A stretch of DNA of 21,720 bases from a bacterium UBA4637. GTDB taxonomy: Bacteria > Bacteroidota > Bacteroidia > Bacteroidales > Bacteroidaceae. The stretch spans positions 1 through 21,720 of the forward strand of contig DHMR01000078.1 in the NCBI GenBank assembly GCA_002405875.1, written 5' to 3'. The notes below the pieces were generated by a model. It was not told the DNA's origin and ran no database searches. It saw only the letters and a program-made list of their open reading frames with translations. Positions 15,184 to 21,720 of this stretch are shown in pieces (positions within the stretch are counted from its first letter, which is position 1; every line of letters begins with the position of its first letter). A program made the position numbers and the translations under genes.

Positions 15184-15879
15184 ATGGATTTCTTGCAGAA
15201 AAACCTTTTCACGAAATTGCGCTCGGAGAACTTCAACACACGGGAAGTTCTAGAGCCGATGACAACCTTCAAGCAGAAGAAGATTGCCCAGATGATGAAG
15301 AACCTGAACGATGTGCCTACAGGCGAAGTCGCCATGCACAACAGTTTTTTGAATCGCCGCCTTACCAAGATTCAGCAGGACGAGCCACATACCATCGACA
15401 CATCCATGGAGACCATCTACTTGCTCCGCATTATCGTGAGCAATGTCAACGCCATGTATTCGGGCGGCATTAGTTTGCGAGGCATCATCCAACTAGGGCA
15501 GTACTTACGCACACGTGGCGACAAGGTGGACTTTGTGAAACTCGAAAACTGGCTCACCAAATTACATATCCAGCGCATGGCACAGTTGGAAGGTAGCGTG
15601 CTCATCAAGTTCTTCGACTTCGAGAAAGACGAGATACCGTTCGTCAAGATCGTAGAGCGGGGAGCCTACAAGCTCACGCTCCGCTCGTTGTACTACAACA
15701 TCAAGGACATGGAAGCCATCAAGTTCCAGCAAACCCAGGTGGGATTCGTGCATACCACGGGCGGAACCATGCGCAAGAACCTGCGTCGTAGCATGCGCTA
15801 TTTCAGCTATGCCCCGATAGAGACCGCCAGCAATTTCTTCAACAACTTCTTCCGTTCACTCTCCGAAATCGAAGAGTAA
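15184..15879 (+). CDS. Protein of unknown function, 231 residues, end of the uxaA operon
   Basis: I do not recognise a family. The protein has no signal peptide or membrane segment and is rich in Lys, Arg and Phe, so it should be cytoplasmic. It looks like a folded protein: an N-terminal basic helical part (FKQKKIAQMMKNLNDVP), a central helical section with LRIIVSNVNAMYSGGISLRG and WLTKLHIQRMAQLEGS, and a strand-rich middle ending in a very basic region MRKNLRRSMRYF near residue 195, then an amphipathic end FFNNFFRSLSEIEE. The gene starts 20 bp after the NhaC-family gene and is followed directly by a strong terminator, so it is the last gene of the regulator-uxaA-transporter transcript, unless an unseen promoter serves it. 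Any link to uronate use is positional only. Confidence 0.8.
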   Translation: MDFLQKNLFTKLRSENFNTREVLEPMTTFKQKKIAQMMKNLNDVPTGEVAMHNSFLNRRLTKIQQDEPHTIDTSMETIYLLRIIVSNVNAMYSGGISLRGIIQLGQYLRTRGDKVDFVKLENWLTKLHIQRMAQLEGSVLIKFFDFEKDEIPFVKIVERGAYKLTLRSLYYNIKDMEAIKFQQTQVGFVHTTGGTMRKNLRRSMRYFSYAPIETASNFFNNFFRSLSEIEE

Positions 15880-15906
15880 ATATAAAATATATATAAAAAT
15901 AGGAGT

Positions 15907-15934
15907 CGTCTGACAGAAATGTCAGACGTTTTTT
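15907..15934 (+). terminator. Terminator of the uxaA operon
   Basis: CGTCTGACA (15907-15915), loop GAAA, TGTCAGACG (15920-15928), then TTTTTT (15929-15934). The stem is a perfect 9 bp with a GNRA loop. It ends 2 bases before the next promoter box. Confidence 0.93.
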
Positions 15935-15935
15935 G

Positions 15936-15943
15936 TACCTTTG
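15936..15943 (+). promoter_or_regulatory. Promoter -7 box of the GH25 gene, adjoining its start codon
   Basis: TACCTTTG matches TAnnTTTG and lies 5 bases before the ATG at 15949. Start of transcription would fall on or next to the ATG, giving a leaderless or nearly leaderless message. Any -33 element would lie within the preceding terminator hairpin. Confidence 0.7.
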
Positions 15944-15948
15944 CAAAT

Positions 15949-16635
15949 ATGAATAGATTATTTTTCACAATTATAATGACCATTCTGGCCTTACACCTCC
16001 ACGCTCAAGTGCAGTGCGAGGACACGTGTCAGCATGTACACGGCATCGACCTGAGCCACTACCAGGGCAATGTATTCTGGGAGACAGTGGGCGACAACTC
16101 GAAGATGGCATACGTGTATCTCAAGGCCACGGAAGGTGGTACGAACGTAGACAGCAAATACAAACAAAATATTGACTTGGCGAATCGCTATGGGCTCAAG
16201 GTGGGCTCTTACCACTTCTACCGTCCACGCATTCCGCAGAAGACCCAGTTGGAGAACTTCATGGCACAATGCCGTCCGGGCGACCAAGACCTCTTGCCGA
16301 TGATCGACGTCGAAACCAAGAGCAATATGGCGACCGAAGAGTTTTGCGACTCCCTCTTCAAGTTCTTGCATCTCGTGGAGAGAGCCTACAGACAGAAACC
16401 GCTCATCTATACAGGAGCCAACTTCTACGACAACTACCTGCTAGGCAAGCTCGACAGTTACAAGCTCATGATAGCCCAGTACACCAAGCGCATCCCCGTA
16501 CTTCGTGACGGAAGGGATTTCGAGATGTGGCAATACACAGGAAAAGGGCGACTCAACGGCGTGAACGGCTATGTCGACAAAAGTCGGTTCATGGGAAAGC
16601 ATCGACTGCGAGAAATCCGATTCCGACACAGATAG
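15949..16635 (+). CDS. Secreted GH25-family lysozyme-like muramidase
   Basis: From the ATG at 15949 the product is 228 residues with a signal peptide (MNRLFFTIIMTILALHLHAQ). The frame stays open 10 codons further upstream to 15919, but those codons cover the promoter box, so the later start is chosen. The mature part is a glycoside hydrolase family 25 barrel: HGIDLSHYQGN (Asp34), YLKATEGG, GSYHFYRP, MIDVETKS (Asp120 and Glu122, the catalytic DxE), IYTGANFYDNYL and WQYTGKGRLNGVNGYVDKSRF. The family cleaves the MurNAc-GlcNAc bond of peptidoglycan. It would act in the periplasm or outside; the target may be its own wall or other bacteria. No immunity or secretion-system gene is adjacent. The zinc-ribbon membrane protein follows after 48 bp without a recognisable promoter. 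Confidence 0.92.
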   Translation: MNRLFFTIIMTILALHLHAQVQCEDTCQHVHGIDLSHYQGNVFWETVGDNSKMAYVYLKATEGGTNVDSKYKQNIDLANRYGLKVGSYHFYRPRIPQKTQLENFMAQCRPGDQDLLPMIDVETKSNMATEEFCDSLFKFLHLVERAYRQKPLIYTGANFYDNYLLGKLDSYKLMIAQYTKRIPVLRDGRDFEMWQYTGKGRLNGVNGYVDKSRFMGKHRLREIRFRHR

Positions 16636-16683
16636 GATGAGTGAAGAACGAAATATGAATCATTAAATAATACAACATAAATT

Positions 16684-17931
16684 ATGGCTATTATAAAGTG
16701 TCCAGAGTGCGGACATCAAATCAGTGACAAAGCACCCGTTTGCCCTAGTTGCGGCGTGGAGATTGCAGGCAAGGTTATCAAGTGCCCGAATTGTGGCGAG
16801 GTTTATTTCAAGGACCAGGAGATGTGCCCGAACTGCCATCGTCCTACTTATTCCGCAGTACCTCCTACTCCACCGGTAACTCAAACGACATCGGCTCCTC
16901 CGACACCGCCGGTAACTCCGACTCCACCAACAACTCCGACCGTTCAAGGCAGAACATCTGCCGTACCAGCAGGTCAGTCAGGGAATCCCGGAGGACAGCC
17001 AGAAAATCCTGGAAACGGACAGCCAACCAATGACCAAGCAAAGAAAAAGAAGAGTAATCGTTCGATTATTATCATCTCCTTCATCTTCGCCGTACTCGTG
17101 GCAGGCATCTTGTACTATTTCTACGACAGTGCCAACCGAAACAAGGAACAGGAAGCTTATGAGTACGCCATGCAAAGCAGCGACCCGATGGTGCTCCAGA
17201 GCTATCTCGACACCTACAAGGATGCCGATGAAGCTCATCGCGACTCCATCATGGCACACCTGAGCATGTTGCAGCAAGTAGACCAAGACTGGACCAATGC
17301 CATGGTGAGCGGTTCGAAGGAGGCTCTCGAAGCTTATCTTCAGAAATATCCAAACTCACCTCATAAGCAGGAGGCATGGAACAAGATTGACTCCATCGAC
17401 TGGCAAGTGGCGTTGAAGACCAACTCGGTGGATGGTTACCAAGCTTACCTCGACGCCCATGCCGACGGTTCACATATCGAGGAAGCCGAGAACGCCATGA
17501 AGAAAATCAAGAGCAGCGAGGTGCAGCCAGAGGAAAGCCAGATGATTAGCGGCCTCTTCCGCCAGTTCTTCCAGAGCATCAACTCCCGCAACGAGGATGG
17601 CTTGACCGCCACATGCGAGGACATTCTCTCCTCCCTTCTGGGCAAGCCTTCGGCTACCAAGTCGGACGTAGCCACCTTCATGCACAAGCTCTACAAGGAT
17701 GATGTGGCCAACATGAACTGGCGACTCAACAACGATTATCAGGTTAAGAAACGTGAGGTCGGCGACCAAGACTACGAGTTCCAAGTACAGTTCACCGCTC
17801 GACAGGACATCGACAAGACCGATGGCACCAAGACAGAGAATGTCTTTAAGATTAACGCCACCGTCTCACCAGACGGTAAGATTTCCGCTTTCAACATGGC
17901 GAAGATCAATACAGGAAATGCCAGTGAATAA
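16684..17931 (+). CDS. Double zinc-ribbon, single-pass membrane protein with periplasmic repeat domain
   Basis: The 415-residue protein begins with two zinc ribbons (Cys6, Cys9, Cys20, Cys23 and Cys34, Cys37, Cys48, Cys51). A Pro/Thr/Gly-rich linker (about 57-118), a basic KKKKSNR stop and a membrane segment (about 127-147) follow. The Lys-rich flank puts the ribbons in the cytoplasm and the rest outside. Residues about 155-285 form helical TPR-like repeats (SYLDTYKDADEAH, AYLQKYPNSPHKQEAW, AYLDAHADGSHIEEA). The final part (about 290-410) is mixed alpha/beta and resembles NTF2-like folds in outline. Such ribbon-linker-membrane proteins are common in Bacteroidetes with unknown function. The membrane anchoring and cell-wall enzyme neighbour suggest envelope scaffolding or sensing, which is inference. 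It ends 52 bp before a bidirectional terminator. Confidence 0.85.
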   Translation: MAIIKCPECGHQISDKAPVCPSCGVEIAGKVIKCPNCGEVYFKDQEMCPNCHRPTYSAVPPTPPVTQTTSAPPTPPVTPTPPTTPTVQGRTSAVPAGQSGNPGGQPENPGNGQPTNDQAKKKKSNRSIIIISFIFAVLVAGILYYFYDSANRNKEQEAYEYAMQSSDPMVLQSYLDTYKDADEAHRDSIMAHLSMLQQVDQDWTNAMVSGSKEALEAYLQKYPNSPHKQEAWNKIDSIDWQVALKTNSVDGYQAYLDAHADGSHIEEAENAMKKIKSSEVQPEESQMISGLFRQFFQSINSRNEDGLTATCEDILSSLLGKPSATKSDVATFMHKLYKDDVANMNWRLNNDYQVKKREVGDQDYEFQVQFTARQDIDKTDGTKTENVFKINATVSPDGKISAFNMAKINTGNASE

Positions 17932-17978
17932 ACCGGGCAACTAACGAAATGTTCCAAGAATCAAAGACAAAAACATAC

Positions 17979-18026
17979 AAAAAACTCCGATAGCATTTAG
18001 ATTGCTATCGGAGTTTTTTATTTTTT
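17979..18026. terminator. Bidirectional terminator between convergent genes
   Basis: AACTCCGATAGCA (17983-17995) pairs perfectly with 18003-18015 around a 7-base loop. A's precede it and a T-run follows, so the stem extends by A-T pairs and works on both strands. It serves the zinc-ribbon protein gene (plus) and the DnaJ-like gene (minus). Confidence 0.92.
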
Positions 18027-18077
18027 AAAGGATACTCAAATCCTTCCTATACAAAGAATAGAAAGCAAGGCTTCCAT

Positions 18078-18869
18078 TTACTTGGCATCCTTCATTTCTC
18101 TCAGAAGTTCCTTCTGACGGTCGTTCAATCCCGAAGGCAACTTCACATTGTAGGTGATAATCAAGTCACCGAAGGTGCCGTCACCACGGTCATATCCCTT
18201 GCCGCGAACACGAACCTTCGTGCCGTTTTGCGTCTCAGGCTTGATTTTCAACCTAATCTTGGAGCCATTGCTCAATCGGATGATACCCTCACCGCCTAGC
18301 AGTGCGGTATACATGTCGATGTTGACATTCATGTGCATCTCTCCATTGCTCTGGCGGGCATTCTGAGCACCGGTACCAAAGTCGGTACCCGCACCATAGC
18401 CAGCCCCAGCGTCACCGCCAAAGCCACCAAAGCCCGAGCCCCCGAAGCCCCCGAAGCCAGAGCTTGCACGAGAAGAGCGACGACCGCCACCTCCGAAGAG
18501 GTTTTCGAAAAAGCTGCTGAAGCCGCTGCCTCCCGAACCGAAGTTACTGAAGTCGAATCCTTCGAACGGATTGCCGCCTGCGCCTCCGGCACCACCGCCG
18601 AAGCCACCAAAGCCAGCGCCGCCTGCCTGTTCGTAGGCCTGAGCGTTCTTCCACTGCTCGCCATATTTATCGTACTTGGCTCGCTTATCTGGATCAGAGA
18701 TTACATCATACGCCTCGTTCAGCGCCTGAAACTTAGCCTTCGCCTTCGGGTCGTTAGGATGCAAGTCGGGGTGGAACTGCTTAGCACGTTTGCGATAAGC
18801 AGCTCTCACATCTTTCTGAGGGATGTTCTTGTCTACACCGAGAATTTTGTAATAATCTACAAATGCCAT
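18078..18869 (-). CDS. Short DnaJ/CbpA-like J-domain co-chaperone
   Basis: The 263-residue cytoplasmic protein has a J domain (residues 4-70: DYYKILGVDK, HPD at 33-35, YDVISDPDKRAKYDKYG), a long Gly/Phe-rich region (about 80-170) and one C-terminal substrate-binding beta-domain (about 178-252: DMYTALLGGEGIIRLSNGS, GTKVRVRGKGY, GDLIITYNVKLP). The HPD motif means it should stimulate the ATPase of a DnaK. It lacks the zinc-finger Cys repeats of DnaJ. Compared with CbpA (about 306 residues, two beta-domains), it appears to have only the second, so it is a minimal class B co-chaperone, with the Gly/Phe region perhaps making up for the missing domain. The leader has a rare strong Shine-Dalgarno. 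Divergent from the nucleotidase gene. Confidence 0.92.
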   Translation of the reverse strand: MAFVDYYKILGVDKNIPQKDVRAAYRKRAKQFHPDLHPNDPKAKAKFQALNEAYDVISDPDKRAKYDKYGEQWKNAQAYEQAGGAGFGGFGGGAGGAGGNPFEGFDFSNFGSGGSGFSSFFENLFGGGGRRSSRASSGFGGFGGSGFGGFGGDAGAGYGAGTDFGTGAQNARQSNGEMHMNVNIDMYTALLGGEGIIRLSNGSKIRLKIKPETQNGTKVRVRGKGYDRGDGTFGDLIITYNVKLPSGLNDRQKELLREMKDAK

Positions 18870-18878
18870 AGTTTTATT

Positions 18879-18883
18879 CCTCC
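18879..18883 (-). promoter_or_regulatory. Shine-Dalgarno GGAGG of the DnaJ-like gene
   Basis: The minus strand reads GGAGG, 9 bases before the ATG (18869). Such a clear Shine-Dalgarno is unusual here, as the other genes in the window have A/T-rich leaders, and it supports the chosen start. Confidence 0.75.
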
Positions 18884-18911
18884 ATTTTTATTGTTTTTGC
18901 CAATTATCCAA

Positions 18912-18920
18912 CAAAAAGTA
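18912..18920 (-). promoter_or_regulatory. Possible promoter -7 box of the DnaJ-like gene
   Basis: The minus strand reads TACTTTTTG, which is TAnnTTTG with one extra base. A start near 18905 would give a leader of about 36 bases. No -33 element is clear. Confidence 0.3.
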
Positions 18921-18942
18921 TGCCGTATTCATTTCTTTTTTG

Positions 18943-18950
18943 TAATTTTG
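18943..18950 (+). promoter_or_regulatory. Promoter -7 box of the nucleotidase-nudC pair
   Basis: TAATTTTG matches TAnnTTTG. A start near 18957 would give a leader of about 120-130 bases. No clear -33 element is present at 19-21 bases upstream. Confidence 0.55.
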
Positions 18951-18956
18951 CATCGC

Positions 18957-19077
18957 CAAACGGAATTTCTGCCATACTTTCTCTCACCTAGGGCATGACA
19001 GGGACAATTCCGCCAGACATCCTATATAATTAAGGTATAACTCTACTAGGTGATATCAGAACACTCATTTTAAATCA
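18957..19077 (+). promoter_or_regulatory. Candidate structured leader RNA before the nucleotidase gene
   Basis: Two perfect inverted repeats are interleaved: CGGAATT (18961-18967) with AATTCCG (19006-19012), and TCACCTAG (18984-18991) with CTAGGTGA (19046-19053). The 5' arm of the second lies in the loop of the first, so they could form a pseudoknot or switch with other pairings such as TGCC (18970-18973) with GGCA (18992-18995). No run of U follows, so any control would be on translation or RNA life rather than termination. I recognise no known riboswitch class. Confidence 0.45.
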
Positions 19078-20856
19078 ATGACAAATATGAAACAACTCAT
19101 GGCAGCGCTTCTCTTGGCGCTTTCACTAACACCACAAACGACAATGGCAAAGCAACGTACAGTCAAGTTGAGAGTGATCGAGACCAGTGATGTGCACGGC
19201 TCCTTCTTCCCTTACGATTTCATCAACCGCAAGCCGAAGGCGGGTTCCTTGGCTCGCGTGTCCTCCTATGTGGACTCGCTTCGCCAGACCTACAAGGACA
19301 ACCTCATCCTCCTCGACAACGGCGACATTCTACAGGGACAGCCTACCTGCTATTACTATAATTACATCAACACGCAGGCTCGCAACGTGGCGGCAGATGT
19401 CGTCAACTACCTGAAATATGATGCCGAGGCTTTCGGTAACCATGACGTGGAGACAGGGCATCCGGTCTATGACAAATGGATCAAGGAGTTGGATTGCCCA
19501 GTGCTCGGTGCCAACATCATTGACACCAAGACAGGCGAGCCTTACGTGAAGCCATACATCATCCTCAACCGTGAGGGCGTAAAGGTGGCGGTGCTCGGCA
19601 TGCTGACTCCAGCCATCCCTAACTGGCTGACAGAAAACCTCTGGAGCGGTATGCGCTTCGAGAACATGGTGACCTGTGCCAAGAAATGGGTGAAATATCT
19701 CCAGGAAAACGAGGATCCGGATGTCATCATCGGCCTCTTCCACAGTGGCAAGAGCGGCGGCATCGTCACACCTGAGTACGAGGAGGATGCCTCGCTGCGA
19801 GTAGCCAAGGAAGTGCCGGGATTCGACTTGGTGCTCTTCGGCCACGACCATACCCGTTGCAGCGAGACAATTACGAACGATGCCGGTCAACAGGTGGTGT
19901 GCCTCGACCCTGCCAACAACGCCATCAGTGTGGCTGACGCAGAAATCACCGTCACCATTGACGAGCACAAGGTCAAGGGAAAGACGGCACACATTCTCCA
20001 GCACAAACAGGTAAATGGCAAGGTGGCAGATGTGACAAATTGTCCTATCGACGAGAAATTCATGGCTACCTTCCAACCTCAGATGGACGAGGTGGACCAA
20101 TACGTGAACAAGCAGATAGGCACCTTCAAGAACACCATCCACAGCCGTGAGTCGTTCTTCGGCGACTGTGCCTTCAACGACTTCATCCTCAACCTGATGC
20201 TCCAGATCTCCCATGCCGACATCGCCTTCAACGCTCCTTTGCAGATGGATGCGGCCATCAAGGCGGGACCTATCCGCGTAAGTGACATGTTCAACCTCTA
20301 CAAGTACGAGAACGGTCTCTACGTGATGCGACTCACAGGCGAGGAGATTCGCAAGCATCTGGAGATGAGCTATGACCTCTGGGTCAACACTATGAAGAGC
20401 CCTGACGACCACCTTCTCTTGCTCGACGAGAAGACCTACGGCGACCAACAGCGCCTGGGCTTCAAGAACTTCTCGTTCAACTTCGACAGTGCCGCCGGCA
20501 TCGACTACGAGGTGGATGTCACCAAGCCTGACGGCGAGAAGGTGAAGATTCTGCGCATGAGCAACGGTCAGCCGTTCGACGAGAAGAAATGGTACACCGT
20601 GGCAGTAAACAGTTACCGTGGCAACGGTGGCGGAGAGTTGCTGACGAAGGGTGCCGGCATCCCTAAGGCAGAGCTAGAGAAGCGCATCATCTCACGCTCA
20701 GAGAAGGACCAGCGCTATTACCTCATGGAGGAAATCGAGAAGATGGGAACCATCGAGGCAAAGGCAAACAACAACTGGAAGTTTGTACCGGAAGCATGGG
20801 TGAAGCCTGCCGCTGAAAGAGACTTCCAAATTCTATTCGGTAAAAAAAATAAATAA
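19078..20856 (+). CDS. Secreted 5'-nucleotidase / 2',3'-cyclic phosphodiesterase family enzyme
   Basis: The 592-residue protein starts with a signal peptide (MKQLMAALLLALSLTPQTTMA); the Met at 19087 may be the true start, as it gives a compact basic n-region. The N-terminal metallophosphoesterase domain shows all metal motifs: Asp38 and His40 in TSDVHG, Asp83 in LDNGDILQG, Asn121-His122 in FGNHD, His222 in FHSGKSGG, and His256 and His258 in FGHDHT. The C-terminal 5'-nucleotidase domain (about 355-545) includes GDCAFNDFILN, INDVHM-like spacing, IRVSDMFNLYKYENGLYVMRLTG and NSYRGNGGGELLTKGAG. The family (UshA and relatives) removes phosphate from nucleotides or opens 2',3'-cyclic nucleotides in the periplasm; exact substrate is not readable. 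NudC begins one base after its stop, so the two are one translation-coupled operon. Confidence 0.92.
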   Translation: MTNMKQLMAALLLALSLTPQTTMAKQRTVKLRVIETSDVHGSFFPYDFINRKPKAGSLARVSSYVDSLRQTYKDNLILLDNGDILQGQPTCYYYNYINTQARNVAADVVNYLKYDAEAFGNHDVETGHPVYDKWIKELDCPVLGANIIDTKTGEPYVKPYIILNREGVKVAVLGMLTPAIPNWLTENLWSGMRFENMVTCAKKWVKYLQENEDPDVIIGLFHSGKSGGIVTPEYEEDASLRVAKEVPGFDLVLFGHDHTRCSETITNDAGQQVVCLDPANNAISVADAEITVTIDEHKVKGKTAHILQHKQVNGKVADVTNCPIDEKFMATFQPQMDEVDQYVNKQIGTFKNTIHSRESFFGDCAFNDFILNLMLQISHADIAFNAPLQMDAAIKAGPIRVSDMFNLYKYENGLYVMRLTGEEIRKHLEMSYDLWVNTMKSPDDHLLLLDEKTYGDQQRLGFKNFSFNFDSAAGIDYEVDVTKPDGEKVKILRMSNGQPFDEKKWYTVAVNSYRGNGGGELLTKGAGIPKAELEKRIISRSEKDQRYYLMEEIEKMGTIEAKANNNWKFVPEAWVKPAAERDFQILFGKKNK

Positions 20857-20857
20857 A

Positions 20858-21634
20858 ATGATGAAATACTGGTTTATATTCTGCAAGACAGACATTGTAT
20901 TAGAGAAACTCTCCGACGGAACCTACACGATCCCTTCAGGCGAGGAAAGTCCGATAGAGACCAAGCCATGGACCCACATCCTCAACATCACGCCGATGGA
21001 GGACGGTACGGAGGTGAAGACCTTCACCATCCCCGAGCCTATCACCGACAACCCGAAGTACGAGATGTGTGGCTTGCGTCCGAGCTACTACAAGTTGAGC
21101 CGAGCCTTGTATCTCAAGGCCGGCAAGTGCCAGGAGCTCAACTACTGGGACCTGAACACCCACTTCTGCGGTGTCTGCGGTGCACCAATGGAGATGGCCA
21201 CCGACATCAGCAAGAAGTGCACCAACTGCGGCAAACAGGTTTGGCCTTCCCTAGCCACCGCCATCATCGTGCTCATCCACAAGGGCGACGAGGTGCTTCT
21301 CGTCCATGCCCGCAACTTCAAGAGTGATTTTTACGGACTCGTGGCTGGGTTCGTGGAGACCGGTGAGACACTGGAGGAAGCCGTACATCGCGAGGTGATG
21401 GAGGAAACCGGGCTCACCATCAACAACCTAAAATACTTCGGGTCGCAGCCATGGCCTTATCCTAGTGGACTGATGGTGGGATTCACTGCCGACTACGTGG
21501 ACGGAGAAATCCATCTCCAGAAGGAAGAACTCTCCCGTGGCAAATGGTTCACCAAGGACAACCTGCCTACTATTCCGGAAAAGCTCTCCATCGCTCGCAA
21601 AATCATTGACGCTTGGCTGGAAGGCAAAGCTTAA
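20858..21634 (+). CDS. nudC: NAD+ diphosphatase (NADH pyrophosphatase), Nudix family
   Basis: The 258-residue cytoplasmic enzyme hydrolyses NAD(H) to NMN(H) and AMP, and in Escherichia coli NudC also removes NAD caps from RNA. It has the NudC plan: an N-terminal domain (1-100), a zinc ribbon with Cys104, Cys107, Cys121 and Cys124, a Nudix domain whose box fits GX5EX7REUXEEXGU from Gly164 to Leu186, and the NudC marker SQPWPYP (196-202) just after the box. Length is normal (about 257). The start is the first of two adjacent ATG codons; the second (20861) is equally possible. It lies one base after the stop of the nucleotidase gene, so expression is probably coupled, although the partner enzyme is exported and NudC is not. 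Confidence 0.95.
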   Translation: MMKYWFIFCKTDIVLEKLSDGTYTIPSGEESPIETKPWTHILNITPMEDGTEVKTFTIPEPITDNPKYEMCGLRPSYYKLSRALYLKAGKCQELNYWDLNTHFCGVCGAPMEMATDISKKCTNCGKQVWPSLATAIIVLIHKGDEVLLVHARNFKSDFYGLVAGFVETGETLEEAVHREVMEETGLTINNLKYFGSQPWPYPSGLMVGFTADYVDGEIHLQKEELSRGKWFTKDNLPTIPEKLSIARKIIDAWLEGKA

Positions 21635-21657
21635 CATCCCACGTTTGTACCATTCCT

Positions 21658-21674
21658 CCCCGAGTTTTTCGGGG
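21658..21674. other. Short GC hairpin after nudC, doubtful terminator
   Basis: CCCCGA (21658-21663) pairs with TCGGGG (21669-21674) around GTTTT, but no T-run follows on the plus strand. It may slow or process the transcript, and it is not a typical intrinsic terminator. Confidence 0.35.
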
Positions 21675-21699
21675 GAAAGGGCTAAAACTGATACAATAA

Positions 21700-21720
21700 A
21701 TGGCTGAGAGACCAGTCACA
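21700..21720 (+). CDS. Possible start of a further gene, cut by the window edge
   Basis: An ATG at 21700 is preceded by the AT-rich leader ACTGATACAATAA and opens a frame reading MAERPVT to the end of the window. The leader style fits other starts in this window. Seven codons are too few to name a product, and the frame could close just beyond the edge. Confidence 0.4.

Noticed and set aside
15919..15948. Ten-codon N-terminal extension of the GH25 gene
   Set aside because: It would place the start within the terminator hairpin and translate the promoter box, and it would push the signal peptide away from the N-terminus.
19330..20448. 372-residue open frame opposite the nucleotidase gene
   Set aside because: It is antisense to an enzyme with all catalytic motifs; the Val/His/Leu-rich translation is typical of a shadow frame.
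21658..21674. Intrinsic terminator of nudC
   Set aside because: The stem is only 6 bp and lacks a T-run, so it is listed as a doubtful hairpin only.

Overview
This is a chromosomal stretch from a Bacteroidales bacterium, most likely a Prevotella/Segatella-type member of Prevotellaceae. The reasons are: TAnnTTTG-type -7 promoter boxes upstream of several genes, A-rich leaders in place of Shine-Dalgarno sequences, lipoproteins and Wzi-family surface proteins, and a giant membrane histidine kinase of a type known from Bacteroidetes. No rRNA, tRNA, insertion sequence, phage gene or CRISPR array is visible. The genus is inferred from gene style and is not proven.

Left part (1-3900): a minus-strand pair, a Wzi-family outer-membrane beta-barrel gene and a small lipoprotein gene, is followed by a plus-strand gene for a secreted, SFGG-rich, low-complexity protein with its own promoter and terminator.

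Centre (3889-15934): a divergent uronate-catabolism locus. Leftward runs a tight five-gene set: kdgK (KDG kinase), eda (KDPG aldolase), a 1203-residue sensor kinase with two kinase-like cores, a response regulator, and a small membrane protein whose N-terminal half resembles AbgT transporters. Rightward runs a LacI-family regulator, uxaA (altronate dehydratase), an NhaC-family antiporter and an unrecognised 231-residue protein, closed by a strong terminator. Together UxaA, KdgK and Eda convert altronate to KDG, KDPG, and then pyruvate plus glyceraldehyde-3-phosphate. The isomerase and reductase for galacturonate to altronate (UxaC, UxaB) are not in the window. The 457-bp space between the two arms carries operator-like repeats.

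Right part (15936-21720): a GH25 lysozyme-like secreted protein whose promoter abuts its start codon; a double zinc-ribbon, single-pass membrane protein; a convergent bidirectional terminator; a short DnaJ-like chaperone on the minus strand; and a plus-strand pair encoding a secreted 5'-nucleotidase-family enzyme and NudC NADH pyrophosphatase, preceded by a leader with interleaved inverted repeats. The last 21 bases may be the start of another gene.

The best candidates for something new are the coupling of a two-component system to the KDG pathway, the doubled kinase architecture, an NhaC-family carrier where a uronate transporter would be expected, the structured leader before the nucleotidase/nudC pair, and repeated short duplications lying on stop codons.
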